DNA of 64,000 nt, from positions 25,134 through 89,133 of the forward strand of contig DHQI01000055.1 in assembly GCA_002408065.1 (NCBI GenBank), in the 5' to 3' direction. Made by a program: the position numbers and the translations under genes. Under the pieces are notes generated by a model. That model did not search any database. It saw only the letters and a program-made list of their open reading frames with translations, and was not told the DNA's origin. The stretch is from Bacteroidales bacterium UBA5342. GTDB taxonomy: Bacteria; Bacteroidota; Bacteroidia; Bacteroidales; UBA5342. Positions 55,946 to 64,000 of this stretch are shown piece by piece (the first letter of the stretch is position 1; the number at the start of each line of letters is the position of its first letter).

Positions 55946-58395
55946 AATACTTTTTCGAGGTTTTTATTAAAGGTATATTCGCCACCAATCACTGTGTCAA
56001 ATTCAATTAGCTTATTATTATATTTCAATTTACAATGGTTGCCTTTGAGAGAGTAAACTTTTACTTTTTCCAGTTTACTTTGATTCCAATAAACATCAAT
56101 TTCAAAAGCACCACGCGCTTTCAATCCGGTAACATAACCTTTTCTCCAGTTTTTAGGTTTAGCTGGTAAAAGATTGATAAAATCTTCGTGACTTTGCATC
56201 AACATTTCCGCCATACCAGCCACAGCACCCATATTACCTTCTATCTGAAAACAAGTCGTGTTGCCCCCTTGGCGAGGGTGCGTATCAAAAAGGTTATATA
56301 AAGTAGTACGTTCAAATAGCAACTCTAACTGTTCTCTGGCTAATTCGCCATCTTGCAGATGAGCAGCCAAACAAATCATCCAAGCTCTACTCCAGCCTGT
56401 CCATCCACTATTATGCGCTAAGCGTCTATCGACCGATTTTCTTGCAGCTTCAAAGACCTCTGGCGTTTTTTCTTTTGTGATTTCACTGCCTGGATACAGA
56501 CCATAAAGATGTGACAAATGACGATGCCCTGGATAGACTTCTTCAAAATCTTCAGACCACTCTTGCAGTTGCCCATACTTACCAACCTTATAGGGGGCTA
56601 ACTGATCTCGTTTAGATGCCAATTCTTTTCTCAACTGGGAGTCCACATCAAATACCTCGGAGGCATTTATCGCATTAGTAAAAACCTCGTAGGCTATAGC
56701 TCGTGACATCGTTATTCCCATATCACGAAAAGCCTTTTGTTTTTTTCCATCTTTTTCAATGTAAAAACAATTTTCAGGCGAATAATTGGGTCCAAACTCT
56801 AAGGCCTTTGATTCAGGATTTTCAACCATAAAATCGGCATAAAACAATGCGGCTTCTTTGATAAATGGATATCCTTTGTCTTTTAGAAAATCTTTATCCA
56901 ATGTATAAGCATAGTGCTCCCAGAAATGCTGAGCTAACCATCCTGTATAATCGTTCCATTTGGCATAGGTATGACGTGGTCCCCATGGCGACATGCTATT
57001 AAAAACCATTCCACGCGTGCCATAGGCTATCTCTGCCACTTCTCTACAGATATCCATATATTGATACACAAAGTCTAAAAGTACTTTATGGTTTTCAGAG
57101 AGATTACATACTTCTGCTGGCCAATAGTTCATCTGAATATTGATGTCTGTCGTGTAATGCCCAAACCAAGGTGGCAGCAAACTATCGTTCCAAATCCCTT
57201 GCAATGCAGGGGGTAATGTGCCTGCACGCGAACTAGCTATCATTAAATAACGACTATACTGAAAGTAGAGGGCATATAAATCGTTATCACGTGGCGTGCC
57301 TGGCGTAACGCGTGGATCAACAATACCCAATTGATGCGCTTCAACACGGCGATCAGTTGACATCAAAGAATTACGTGACTTTTCCATCTTGATGTCCACA
57401 CGCTTGTAAAGTTTCTGATAGTCAGCTATATGACGCAGTTTTATTTCATCATAAGAAAAAGAAGCTACTTTCTCTACTTGCATTTGCGCTTTCTGATTCG
57501 GGTTTTCATGTTTATAATCGGTAGCAGCCGTAATAAAAATCGTGGCAGCATCAGCACCTTCTACTCTAAAACCGTTAGGGATAGACACTTTTTCTCCTCC
57601 TTCGTTGAGCAGTTTGAAATGTGCTACGTAACTCACCCCTTGTGGATCAGCAGTACCACTAAAACTGAAATGATCGTCACCCACAACATTTATTATAGGA
57701 TCTGGAGGACGAGTGATGCTTTCTACCTTTTCGCCTAATTCGGCATCATAGCGGTACATATCATCCTTCACATCCACACGACGCGTCATCTTGCTTGAAA
57801 ATGATATCATTCCTGGTTTATCAGCCGTCAATCTAACTACAATGGCTTGGTCAGGATAACTTGCTATGACTTCTCTAGTGTATGTTACCTCATCAATTTT
57901 ATAAGTTACTGTTGAAACAGCACTTTCAATATCCAATTCGCGTTTGTAATCTGTAGGAATGGATTCTGTTGAACCAAAATGTAAATAGAGATCAGCTAGC
58001 GGCTTATAGATGCTTCTGCCCGTATACATATCCTCTATTTCCCTTTCTATAATCGTTGCATTCTCTGGTAGCTCAATTTCATCGACTGCCAGTTGGTCAG
58101 CTTCCAAGTATTTTCCTTCATAAATAAGCTTTCGCTGGCCTTCAATCAGGTATTGTGTCTTTGATGAAGCCATTACAGGTTTGAATGGAAAACTCCAAAT
58201 ACTTTCTTCATTGAGAGAGATACGTTCTCTTTCAATGCCGCCAAAAATCATACCACCTAAGCGACCATTACCTACCGGCAATGCTTCTTCCCACTCATTG
58301 GCAGGGTAACGGTACCATAATTTCCAATCATTATCCTGAGAGGATAAGTTAAGACAGGGCAGAAGGCCAATAATGAAGAACAATTTTCTCATCAT
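55942..58395 (-). CDS. GH95 family alpha-L-fucosidase/alpha-L-galactosidase
   Basis: 817 aa with a signal peptide (about 1-20). The family start WYRYPANEWEEALPVGNGRL is present. Catalytic-site segments expected from GH95 structures are DINIQMNYW (D417, N419), PNYSPEN (E541) and RGAFEID (D767). In known fucosidases the first position of the first motif is Asn, so Asp417 is unusual. The residue two before it is Thr415; at this place a His/Thr exchange is known to separate fucosidases from galactosidases, so galactosidase activity is possible. Acts by inversion, releasing terminal alpha-1,2-linked sugar, most likely in the periplasm. Confidence 0.93.
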   Translation of the reverse strand: MMRKLFFIIGLLPCLNLSSQDNDWKLWYRYPANEWEEALPVGNGRLGGMIFGGIERERISLNEESIWSFPFKPVMASSKTQYLIEGQRKLIYEGKYLEADQLAVDEIELPENATIIEREIEDMYTGRSIYKPLADLYLHFGSTESIPTDYKRELDIESAVSTVTYKIDEVTYTREVIASYPDQAIVVRLTADKPGMISFSSKMTRRVDVKDDMYRYDAELGEKVESITRPPDPIINVVGDDHFSFSGTADPQGVSYVAHFKLLNEGGEKVSIPNGFRVEGADAATIFITAATDYKHENPNQKAQMQVEKVASFSYDEIKLRHIADYQKLYKRVDIKMEKSRNSLMSTDRRVEAHQLGIVDPRVTPGTPRDNDLYALYFQYSRYLMIASSRAGTLPPALQGIWNDSLLPPWFGHYTTDINIQMNYWPAEVCNLSENHKVLLDFVYQYMDICREVAEIAYGTRGMVFNSMSPWGPRHTYAKWNDYTGWLAQHFWEHYAYTLDKDFLKDKGYPFIKEAALFYADFMVENPESKALEFGPNYSPENCFYIEKDGKKQKAFRDMGITMSRAIAYEVFTNAINASEVFDVDSQLRKELASKRDQLAPYKVGKYGQLQEWSEDFEEVYPGHRHLSHLYGLYPGSEITKEKTPEVFEAARKSVDRRLAHNSGWTGWSRAWMICLAAHLQDGELAREQLELLFERTTLYNLFDTHPRQGGNTTCFQIEGNMGAVAGMAEMLMQSHEDFINLLPAKPKNWRKGYVTGLKARGAFEIDVYWNQSKLEKVKVYSLKGNHCKLKYNNKLIEFDTVIGGEYTFNKNLEKVL

Positions 58396-60218
58396 TATTT
58401 ATCGTTAAGATCAAATGCAAACACATGAGCTTTCTCATCTCCCCATGCACGTTTAATTACCAAACGACAAGCTGTTATTTTCATATCCAATTCAGAAAAC
58501 TCTACTAAACGTTTATTGTTTTCCCTCACTTCGAATGCTTTACTCCAAACACCATTCTCATCACAGATTTCGATATCAAAATCACGAATTAACATTGCCG
58601 GCATTTGTTTAGGCTGACGTCCTTTAGGGTATTTACATAGCATTCGTTTATCCATAAACAAATCACTATCGAACACCAAGCGGATTTTCTCTATCGTTTG
58701 AAGCTCATCCCAGGCATATTCCACCCAGTCTCCTTTGCCTCCCCACCATCCGTGGTCTGTGCGTGTAACACCATTATTACGTTTACGCCCTTCTTCACTA
58801 TCCGGATCCAGATCCAAAAAACCATAACGTTTATTGGTGGTGTCACGTTCTGAACCGTCGTGTAAAATTGACGGATCACCGCAGGAAGCACTAAATTTTG
58901 CTTGACGGCTTAATTCCGGGATAGCTCTCGTATGCCAAGGCAGGTAACAATCCTTTTCCATCAACAAATTCTGTAATTCCGGAATCGCTTCTTCATAAAC
59001 ACCACGCGGACTTAGATTCTGCTGAACAGCAATACTTGCTGCATGACCAATAGCATGCCCCATCAACGAGCAGGTGGCCATCACTCGTGTAGAACTCATT
59101 GCCATATGACTGGCGGATATGTTGCGTCCAGCAAAAAATAGATTCTCTACATTATGTGAATATAATGAGCGGTATGGTATACCATAGGGTGAAGGTGAAT
59201 GGTTAAAATCAGTAGGATCTCCTTGAAACTTAACTCCTTTAGGATGATGATTATCCATTGGCCAACCACCATAAGCCACCATATCATCAAATTTCCCTTC
59301 GGCCATCACTTCGCCTTCTGTCAAAGTATGATCACCGATATAACGTACATTTTCACGTTTACCAGGCAAAGAACCTATCCAGTCGATTTCCCAATTCTTA
59401 GCTCTCCCATCCGGATGGTTTTTAATGTACTCCCAAACGCCATAAGCAGTTTTTAGCAGTTCATCACGTATCTCGTCAGCATCAGCTATGGTGTCTTTTT
59501 CGCCACCAAATTCAAGCCACCAGAAATTATGTCCATTTTGTGGCGTCAATGCCCGCTTGGGGACGGTTTCATCAGTATAATGGTAAGCCCAGCTTGGGGC
59601 TACAAAAGGCACATGAAGATCAGTCTCTCTTAATTGAATAAGAATAGAACTCCCCATGGTCTTGTCATCAGCAACATCCTGTCCAAAACTTTCGCCATAT
59701 TCCTCTTTACTTTCACGTCCCCAACGGTAATCAGCACCTGATATTTTAAGGACAGAATCACCAGAACAGTCTGCAAAATATTTAGCATTGATGTCGTAAT
59801 AACATTGCTGTGACATATGCCAGGCTTTAATGGATTCAATCTTATCTCCATTAGCCACCACATCCATCACGCTACAGTTGAGCTTGGTCGTCAGGTTTTT
59901 CTGTTCCATACACGTACCGTACAGGACGTGATCCCACTGCGCATATTCCAACATCGGGTTTTGGTGAAGATTCTTAAGCATTAGCTCTTCCAAAATCCCT
60001 GTTTCTTTATTATCAGGCCCATCTGCACCGCATATCCACATACGCACCTCTGATGATGAATTTCCTCCTAGTACCGGACGGTCTTGCACCAAAAGTGTTT
60101 TAATCCCATTCCGGGCTGCCGATAATGCCGCGCATAACCCTGCTATCCCACCTCCGACTACACAAAAATCTACCTGTATAGAATGAGTCTTAAATTCTGT
60201 TATTGATTCTTTTCTCAT
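58395..60218 (-). CDS. FAD-dependent oxidoreductase with C-terminal discoidin-like domain
   Basis: 607 aa without signal peptide, so probably cytoplasmic. The N-terminal FAD-binding motif is VVGGGIAGLCAALSAARNG (about 20-38), followed by LGGNSSSE and, further on, FFAGRNISASHMAMSSTRVMATC, all typical of the FAD_oxidored family found in many PULs. The last ~140 residues form a beta-rich discoidin-like region (GWWGGKGDWVEYAWDEL). Its stop overlaps the GH95 start by one base (TAATG), and it starts 15 bases after the symporter stop. It might oxidise an imported sugar; the substrate is unknown. Confidence 0.88.
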   Translation of the reverse strand: MRKESITEFKTHSIQVDFCVVGGGIAGLCAALSAARNGIKTLLVQDRPVLGGNSSSEVRMWICGADGPDNKETGILEELMLKNLHQNPMLEYAQWDHVLYGTCMEQKNLTTKLNCSVMDVVANGDKIESIKAWHMSQQCYYDINAKYFADCSGDSVLKISGADYRWGRESKEEYGESFGQDVADDKTMGSSILIQLRETDLHVPFVAPSWAYHYTDETVPKRALTPQNGHNFWWLEFGGEKDTIADADEIRDELLKTAYGVWEYIKNHPDGRAKNWEIDWIGSLPGKRENVRYIGDHTLTEGEVMAEGKFDDMVAYGGWPMDNHHPKGVKFQGDPTDFNHSPSPYGIPYRSLYSHNVENLFFAGRNISASHMAMSSTRVMATCSLMGHAIGHAASIAVQQNLSPRGVYEEAIPELQNLLMEKDCYLPWHTRAIPELSRQAKFSASCGDPSILHDGSERDTTNKRYGFLDLDPDSEEGRKRNNGVTRTDHGWWGGKGDWVEYAWDELQTIEKIRLVFDSDLFMDKRMLCKYPKGRQPKQMPAMLIRDFDIEICDENGVWSKAFEVRENNKRLVEFSELDMKITACRLVIKRAWGDEKAHVFAFDLNDK

Positions 60219-60233
60219 CTCTAAAAATCGGGT

Positions 60234-61874
60234 TTATTGATTCTTCTTATTTCTAACAAACATCACTACACCGAAAAGCAATATAAACAAACCGATGCTT
60301 CCAATCAAAGCTTGTGAATAGTCGGCAATTACTCCCAGGAAGGTCAACAAAACGCCTACTGCCATAATGCCGTAAGACATCACTTTTATACCATGCGAAT
60401 TAGCTTGCGAAGTTCCTAACTCTTCAACAACTTCTTCTTTTTTCTCCTCTTCAGGAGCGACATACTCTATTCCTTTCGATTTATTGATAAACTCAAAAAC
60501 GATTAATATCAAAATTGGCAAACCGACTCCTAGAATGTTTTCTTCAGCCCGGTTAAGTGAAAAACCACTAATCTCAGGGACAATGAATTTCATCGTCAGA
60601 TTAACCGTCAAACTTACAATAGTGGTAAACAAAACTGAAAAACCATTTTGTCGTTTTGAAAACAAGGTCCATAAGGGAGGTAAAAACATGGCTGCTCCTG
60701 TCAGCGATGCAATGGTCAGAATCACATTCACAATCCCACCCATCAGAGGAACCAGCAATGCAATAATGATGGTTAAGGCTCCAAAGCCAAGGGTTGCCTT
60801 CTTACCCACTTTCACCAAATCTTTATCGCTGGTATTAGGAAAAAGCCGCTTATAAATATCATTGGTAATCACTCCGGCAGAGATATTGAGTGTGGTGTTG
60901 ATTGAGCTTGATGTCGCAAATACCATTCCCCCGACAATTAAACCAAGCATACCAACAGGCAATACGGTTTTACACATCAGCATATAAGCTTCTTCGCTCT
61001 CATTACCTACAAGACCACCATTCACAACTCGGAAAATCATCGGTGGCAACATCCACAGCAATGGGCTAATCGTATAAAGTGCACCAAACATCCAGCCTAC
61101 TTTCTTCGCATCTTTGGGAGTAGCTACCGTAGTATAGCGCTGTACAAAAGCCCAGTTGCCAGCTATAAAAAACAAATTATACAGACCAAATGCCCCAAGA
61201 AAGCCCCAGGTATATTCTCCTGAAGTCAAGCTCATAAAACCTTCAGGAGTTTGAGATAAAAAGCTATCCAATCCTCCCACATGATTTAAAGCCAAAGGCA
61301 CCACTATGATGACTGCAGCCAGTAGCACGACAAACTGTAAAACGCCTGTCACTACTACTGCCCAGAGTCCTCCTACAGCCGTATAAATCGCCATTAAGGC
61401 ACCAATTATTATAATGCTGTATGCAATCGGGATATTGGCCCACACCTCAATAATCTTAGCAACTGGATATAAGAAGCCTCCTGTGGTGAAAATGGAAACA
61501 GCTAAGAATAATAGTGTGTATGTTTTCTGTACTTTTAAACCTAAACGTTTTGTGATGAATTCAGCAACTGTAAGAATTTTAGTTTTTTGCCATCGCGGTG
61601 CTATAAAAATACCAATAAGGATACCAGCTATACACATCGTCCACTGAATTGATACTGAAACCATGCCATGTGAGTATGCAATAGCTCCCCAAACTACAAA
61701 TGTGCCTGCCGAGAAAAAACTCATAAACAGAGACAAGCCGTTCATCCACCATGGAACCGCACCATCTGCAGCAAAAAAGGAGTTCATACTTTTTCCTGAT
61801 TTAGAAAAAGCCATTCCTGTGGCGAATACGATCACCATAAATAGAACAATAGCGAGTATATCAATTGTACTCAT
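60234..61874 (-). CDS. Sodium:solute symporter (SSS family)
   Basis: 546 aa with about 13-14 TM segments. Family motifs are TGMAFSKSGKSMNSFFAADG near the N-terminus, GGLWAVVVTGVLQFVVLL (a central sodium-symporter signature) and the TM segments that follow. A hydrophilic acidic stretch (EEEKKEEVVEELG) lies near the C-terminus before the last two TM helices. It probably carries the monosaccharide or uronic product of the locus into the cytoplasm. It is the first gene of the operon, immediately downstream of the putative LacI operators. Confidence 0.92.
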   Translation of the reverse strand: MSTIDILAIVLFMVIVFATGMAFSKSGKSMNSFFAADGAVPWWMNGLSLFMSFFSAGTFVVWGAIAYSHGMVSVSIQWTMCIAGILIGIFIAPRWQKTKILTVAEFITKRLGLKVQKTYTLLFLAVSIFTTGGFLYPVAKIIEVWANIPIAYSIIIIGALMAIYTAVGGLWAVVVTGVLQFVVLLAAVIIVVPLALNHVGGLDSFLSQTPEGFMSLTSGEYTWGFLGAFGLYNLFFIAGNWAFVQRYTTVATPKDAKKVGWMFGALYTISPLLWMLPPMIFRVVNGGLVGNESEEAYMLMCKTVLPVGMLGLIVGGMVFATSSSINTTLNISAGVITNDIYKRLFPNTSDKDLVKVGKKATLGFGALTIIIALLVPLMGGIVNVILTIASLTGAAMFLPPLWTLFSKRQNGFSVLFTTIVSLTVNLTMKFIVPEISGFSLNRAEENILGVGLPILILIVFEFINKSKGIEYVAPEEEKKEEVVEELGTSQANSHGIKVMSYGIMAVGVLLTFLGVIADYSQALIGSIGLFILLFGVVMFVRNKKNQ

Positions 61875-61960
61875 AGAAAAATTATATTATTTGGTTATTA
61901 TTCGAGAGCAAATGAAAAGTAATTTTTCAGAAACACCTAACATTGTTTCCGAAATTTTAA

Positions 61961-61986
61961 CGGACACGTGTCCGAACACGTGTCCG
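61961..61986. promoter_or_regulatory. Two overlapping CACGTG palindromes, probable LacI-family operators
   Basis: CGGACACGTGTCCG (61961-61974) is a perfect 14-bp palindrome, and a second copy, CGAACACGTGTCCG (61973-61986), differs by one base in one arm. They are 12 bp apart centre to centre, with a central CG as is usual for LacI-family sites. They lie 87-112 bases before the symporter start and 180 before lacI. No other copy was noticed in the window. Confidence 0.7.
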
Positions 61987-62092
61987 AAAGAAAGAAATAA
62001 ATTACAATTTTTAAAAATATAGATCAAACTTCAAGAAATACGATTATTTAGGGCTTATCTCAACAACAGAAACCAGAAAGTATTTAAATTAA

Positions 62093-62111
62093 TTTCGGAC
62101 ATTTTCCGAAA
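62093..62111. promoter_or_regulatory. Further inverted repeat in the lacI leader
   Basis: TTTCGGACATTTTCCGAAA has 7-bp arms TTTCGGA/TCCGAAA around 5 bases, sharing the CGGAC core of the upstream palindromes. It is 55 bases before the lacI ATG, in a position for autoregulation. This is inference from position. Confidence 0.5.
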
Positions 62112-62165
62112 TATTTTTATAATATTTGCAGATAAAATGACACCAAAATCTTCAACATACAAATA

Positions 62166-63176
62166 ATGAAACACGTCAGCATAAAAGATATTGCAAAGGA
62201 ATTAAGCATTGCTCATTCTACCGTGTCACGCGCACTCAATGACAAATACGACATCAAAAAAGAGACACGTGAGAAGGTCTTAAAAAAAGCCGAGGAGATG
62301 GGCTATTACCCTAACCCTATGGCTAAAAAACTAAAAGAAAATAAATCATTTAATATTGGTGTGGTGGTTCCTGAGTTTCGAAATGCCTTCTTTCCGGATG
62401 TTATTCTTGGAATACAAGATGTATTGTTATCCAAAGGGTATCAGATACTCATTATGCAATCAAATGAAGATCCGATTATTGAGGAAAGTAATATCAGGAC
62501 CTTACACGAGAACATGGTTGATGGCCTAATCATCTCACTTACTGCTGATAGCCACAATGTTTCTTTCTTGAAAAATTTAAGCAATAAGAATTTCCCAATC
62601 GTCCAATTCAACCGTGTTAGTGATAAATTAGAAACATCCAAAGTGGTGTTTGATGATTATACATGGGCTTCATTTGCCACCGAACATTTAATCAAGCAGG
62701 GGTACAAAAAGATTCTTCATTTTGCAGCATCACAAGATATTGCCCTATGTAAATACCGTGAAAAGGGATTTATTAATGCTCTAAAAAGGCACAAACTACC
62801 TTGTAACAAAGAGCAAATTGTTCCTTCAGGACTAACTATAGAGGATGGTAAAAAAGCCATGGAAAAAGTATTAGAATCAAATATGGATTTTGATGCTATC
62901 TTTGCCGTAACTGATCCTACAGCATTGGGAGCTATGATGGTCCTCAAACAACATAAAATTGAAATACCGGAAAGGGTAGGTGTTGTCGGTTTCTCTGAAT
63001 CCCGCCTTTCACAAGTAATAGAACCGAGTCTGACAAGTGTAAAGCAACCCACTTTTGAGATGGGGCAAGCGGCAGCCAATCTCATTATACAGGAAATAGA
63101 AACGGAAGTAAAAGTCCCTCAAGTTATGACCTTAGGAGGTAATTTTAAGGTGGGTAAGTCTTCAGTAAGACTGTGA
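62166..63176 (+). CDS. LacI-family transcriptional regulator of the PUL
   Basis: 336 aa. The N-terminal helix-turn-helix VSIKDIAKELSIAHSTVSRALND (split about residues 4-26) is followed by the hinge NPMAKKLKENKS and the periplasmic-binding-protein-like effector domain (about 60-330) with IGVVVPEFRNAFFPDVILG and VGVVGFSESRLSQVIEPSLT. It is divergent from the symporter and the whole operon, and the palindromes between them are its probable sites. Its effector is probably a sugar released from the target polysaccharide. LacI control is less usual for PULs than hybrid two-component or SusR control. Confidence 0.93.
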   Translation: MKHVSIKDIAKELSIAHSTVSRALNDKYDIKKETREKVLKKAEEMGYYPNPMAKKLKENKSFNIGVVVPEFRNAFFPDVILGIQDVLLSKGYQILIMQSNEDPIIEESNIRTLHENMVDGLIISLTADSHNVSFLKNLSNKNFPIVQFNRVSDKLETSKVVFDDYTWASFATEHLIKQGYKKILHFAASQDIALCKYREKGFINALKRHKLPCNKEQIVPSGLTIEDGKKAMEKVLESNMDFDAIFAVTDPTALGAMMVLKQHKIEIPERVGVVGFSESRLSQVIEPSLTSVKQPTFEMGQAAANLIIQEIETEVKVPQVMTLGGNFKVGKSSVRL

Positions 63177-63177
63177 G

Positions 63178-63924
63178 CTAATCATCCAGATAAGGCCGTC
63201 TATAATCCTTAGCCTGCGGTATCTCAACATATATTCCTTCGCGCATTTTGGCCAGACGCGATAAAAAGTCAAGTATATCATCCTCTCCAGCCGGGTAATT
63301 ACCCATCAGGAACATAAAAGCTTGAATAGACTTTTCGATACAAACAATTATTAAACGCCCTATGCCTATGCGGTCATAGAGTAAAAACGCATCGTCAGCA
63401 TCCTCATAGGGGTTTGAACGTAGGGCCCGGCTTATTTTCACCCCTATCATACTCATATACCAGTTGATTATCTCAAGAGCATCTGTAAGGGCTTCTGCGC
63501 GTTCTATGGAGATTACTGCATATTTTTCCGTACATGCGTTCAATCCTTCTGTATTACGCTCCAACCATTGCATCACATCCTTGAAATAGTCGCGCCCCAT
63601 CTTTTCTAATGGTAATTCGCGATTCTTAACTTCTTTTTTAATGTTATTTACTTCTGAGATATCTACACCTCGCTCTTCCAACTCATCATAAATACTCTTA
63701 ATGGTATCTTGCATCACCAGGCTAACGTATTCTAAGGTATCTTCCATCGATTGATCTCCGCCTTGTTGAGTGCTATTTTCCATCTGCCATTGTGTACACC
63801 GTGACTTAAATTTGCAACGTTCACACCAACGGTCGCAATGGTTAAAAATACCATCAATATTATTAGGATTAGGAGTAAATTCCTTGAGTGATTTACGGAT
63901 AATTTCTTTACGTGCTTCGTCCAT
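63178..63924 (-). CDS. Uncharacterised protein with N-terminal Cys cluster
   Basis: 248 aa, no signal peptide or TM helix. Near residue 29, HCDRWCERCKFKSRC gives three or four close Cys plus a His, a likely metal (zinc or iron-sulfur) site. The rest is helical, with acidic stretches and a segment AVISIERAEALTDALEIINWY that resembles no family I know. It is convergent with lacI, with only one base between stops. A gene-length start at 63924 is kept because the Cys cluster follows it directly. It is probably unrelated to the PUL. Confidence 0.72.
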   Translation of the reverse strand: MDEARKEIIRKSLKEFTPNPNNIDGIFNHCDRWCERCKFKSRCTQWQMENSTQQGGDQSMEDTLEYVSLVMQDTIKSIYDELEERGVDISEVNNIKKEVKNRELPLEKMGRDYFKDVMQWLERNTEGLNACTEKYAVISIERAEALTDALEIINWYMSMIGVKISRALRSNPYEDADDAFLLYDRIGIGRLIIVCIEKSIQAFMFLMGNYPAGEDDILDFLSRLAKMREGIYVEIPQAKDYRRPYLDD

Positions 63925-63956
63925 AGCGTTATATTTTGAGACAAAAGTAGTGAAAT

Positions 63957-64000
63957 ATGAGCAAGGCTAAGGTTAAGACAATGGTAAAGGATATAATTAT
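63957..64000 (+). CDS. Possible start of a gene cut by the window edge
   Basis: An ATG at 63957 opens a frame reading MSKAKVKTMVKDII to the end of the window. It is divergent from the Cys-cluster gene with 32 bases between starts. Fourteen residues are too few for identification. Confidence 0.4.
   Translation, partial: MSKAKVKTMVKDII

Overview
The window comes from a Bacteroidota chromosome, probably an aquatic or marine Bacteroidales/Marinilabiliales-type organism. The signs are a SusC/SusD pair, several secreted proteins with type IX secretion (T9SS) C-terminal sorting domains, a purH-mreBCD block, a TTG-N20-TAnnTTTG promoter, few Shine-Dalgarno sequences and an EF-G2-type translation factor. 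I saw no rRNA, tRNA, CRISPR array or complete insertion sequence.

Region 1 (1-17.9 kb) is a surface-glycan locus. It begins inside pseF and continues with a tandem-GNAT protein and pseI (pseudaminic acid), a pyruvyltransferase-family protein, a Wzx-type flippase, a possible GT-B transferase, a LegB-like dehydratase, a sugar-1-phosphate nucleotidyltransferase and a second SDR. After convergent and divergent single genes (a GT4 and a YfhO-like membrane protein) there is a minus-strand set: GT2, GT4, a glucuronyl C5-epimerase-like protein and an AsnB-like amidotransferase.

Region 2 (17.9-35.9 kb) is mostly housekeeping: an EF-G2 paralogue lacking the catalytic His of translational GTPases, cstA, mreD-mreC-mreB, purH, ftsK, a small membrane protein, mutL, two rhomboid proteases, an EEP-family phosphohydrolase, a Spy-like periplasmic protein and an ECF sigma factor.

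Region 3 (36.2-63.2 kb) is a polysaccharide utilization locus of about 25 kb on the minus strand with a divergent LacI regulator. Reading in transcription order: SSS symporter, FAD-dependent oxidoreductase, GH95, a 931-aa lipoprotein of unknown family, a 1275-aa protein with two different esterase domains, SusC, SusD, two T9SS-secreted putative glycan-binding proteins, a strong terminator, and a 1448-aa secreted paralogue of the 931-aa protein. Two overlapping CACGTG palindromes lie between the symporter and lacI and are likely operators. The likely logic is surface deacylation and depolymerisation, SusCD uptake, periplasmic trimming by GH95 and the lipoprotein, symport, then cytoplasmic oxidation. 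There are no sulfatases and no fucose-catabolic genes in the window. The substrate cannot be read from the sequence; an acylated glycan with terminal alpha-L-fucose or alpha-L-galactose is the best guess.

The most promising unknown is the paralogous pair of large proteins (931 and 1448 aa) sharing an HYxH motif. They could be an undescribed carbohydrate-active enzyme family.
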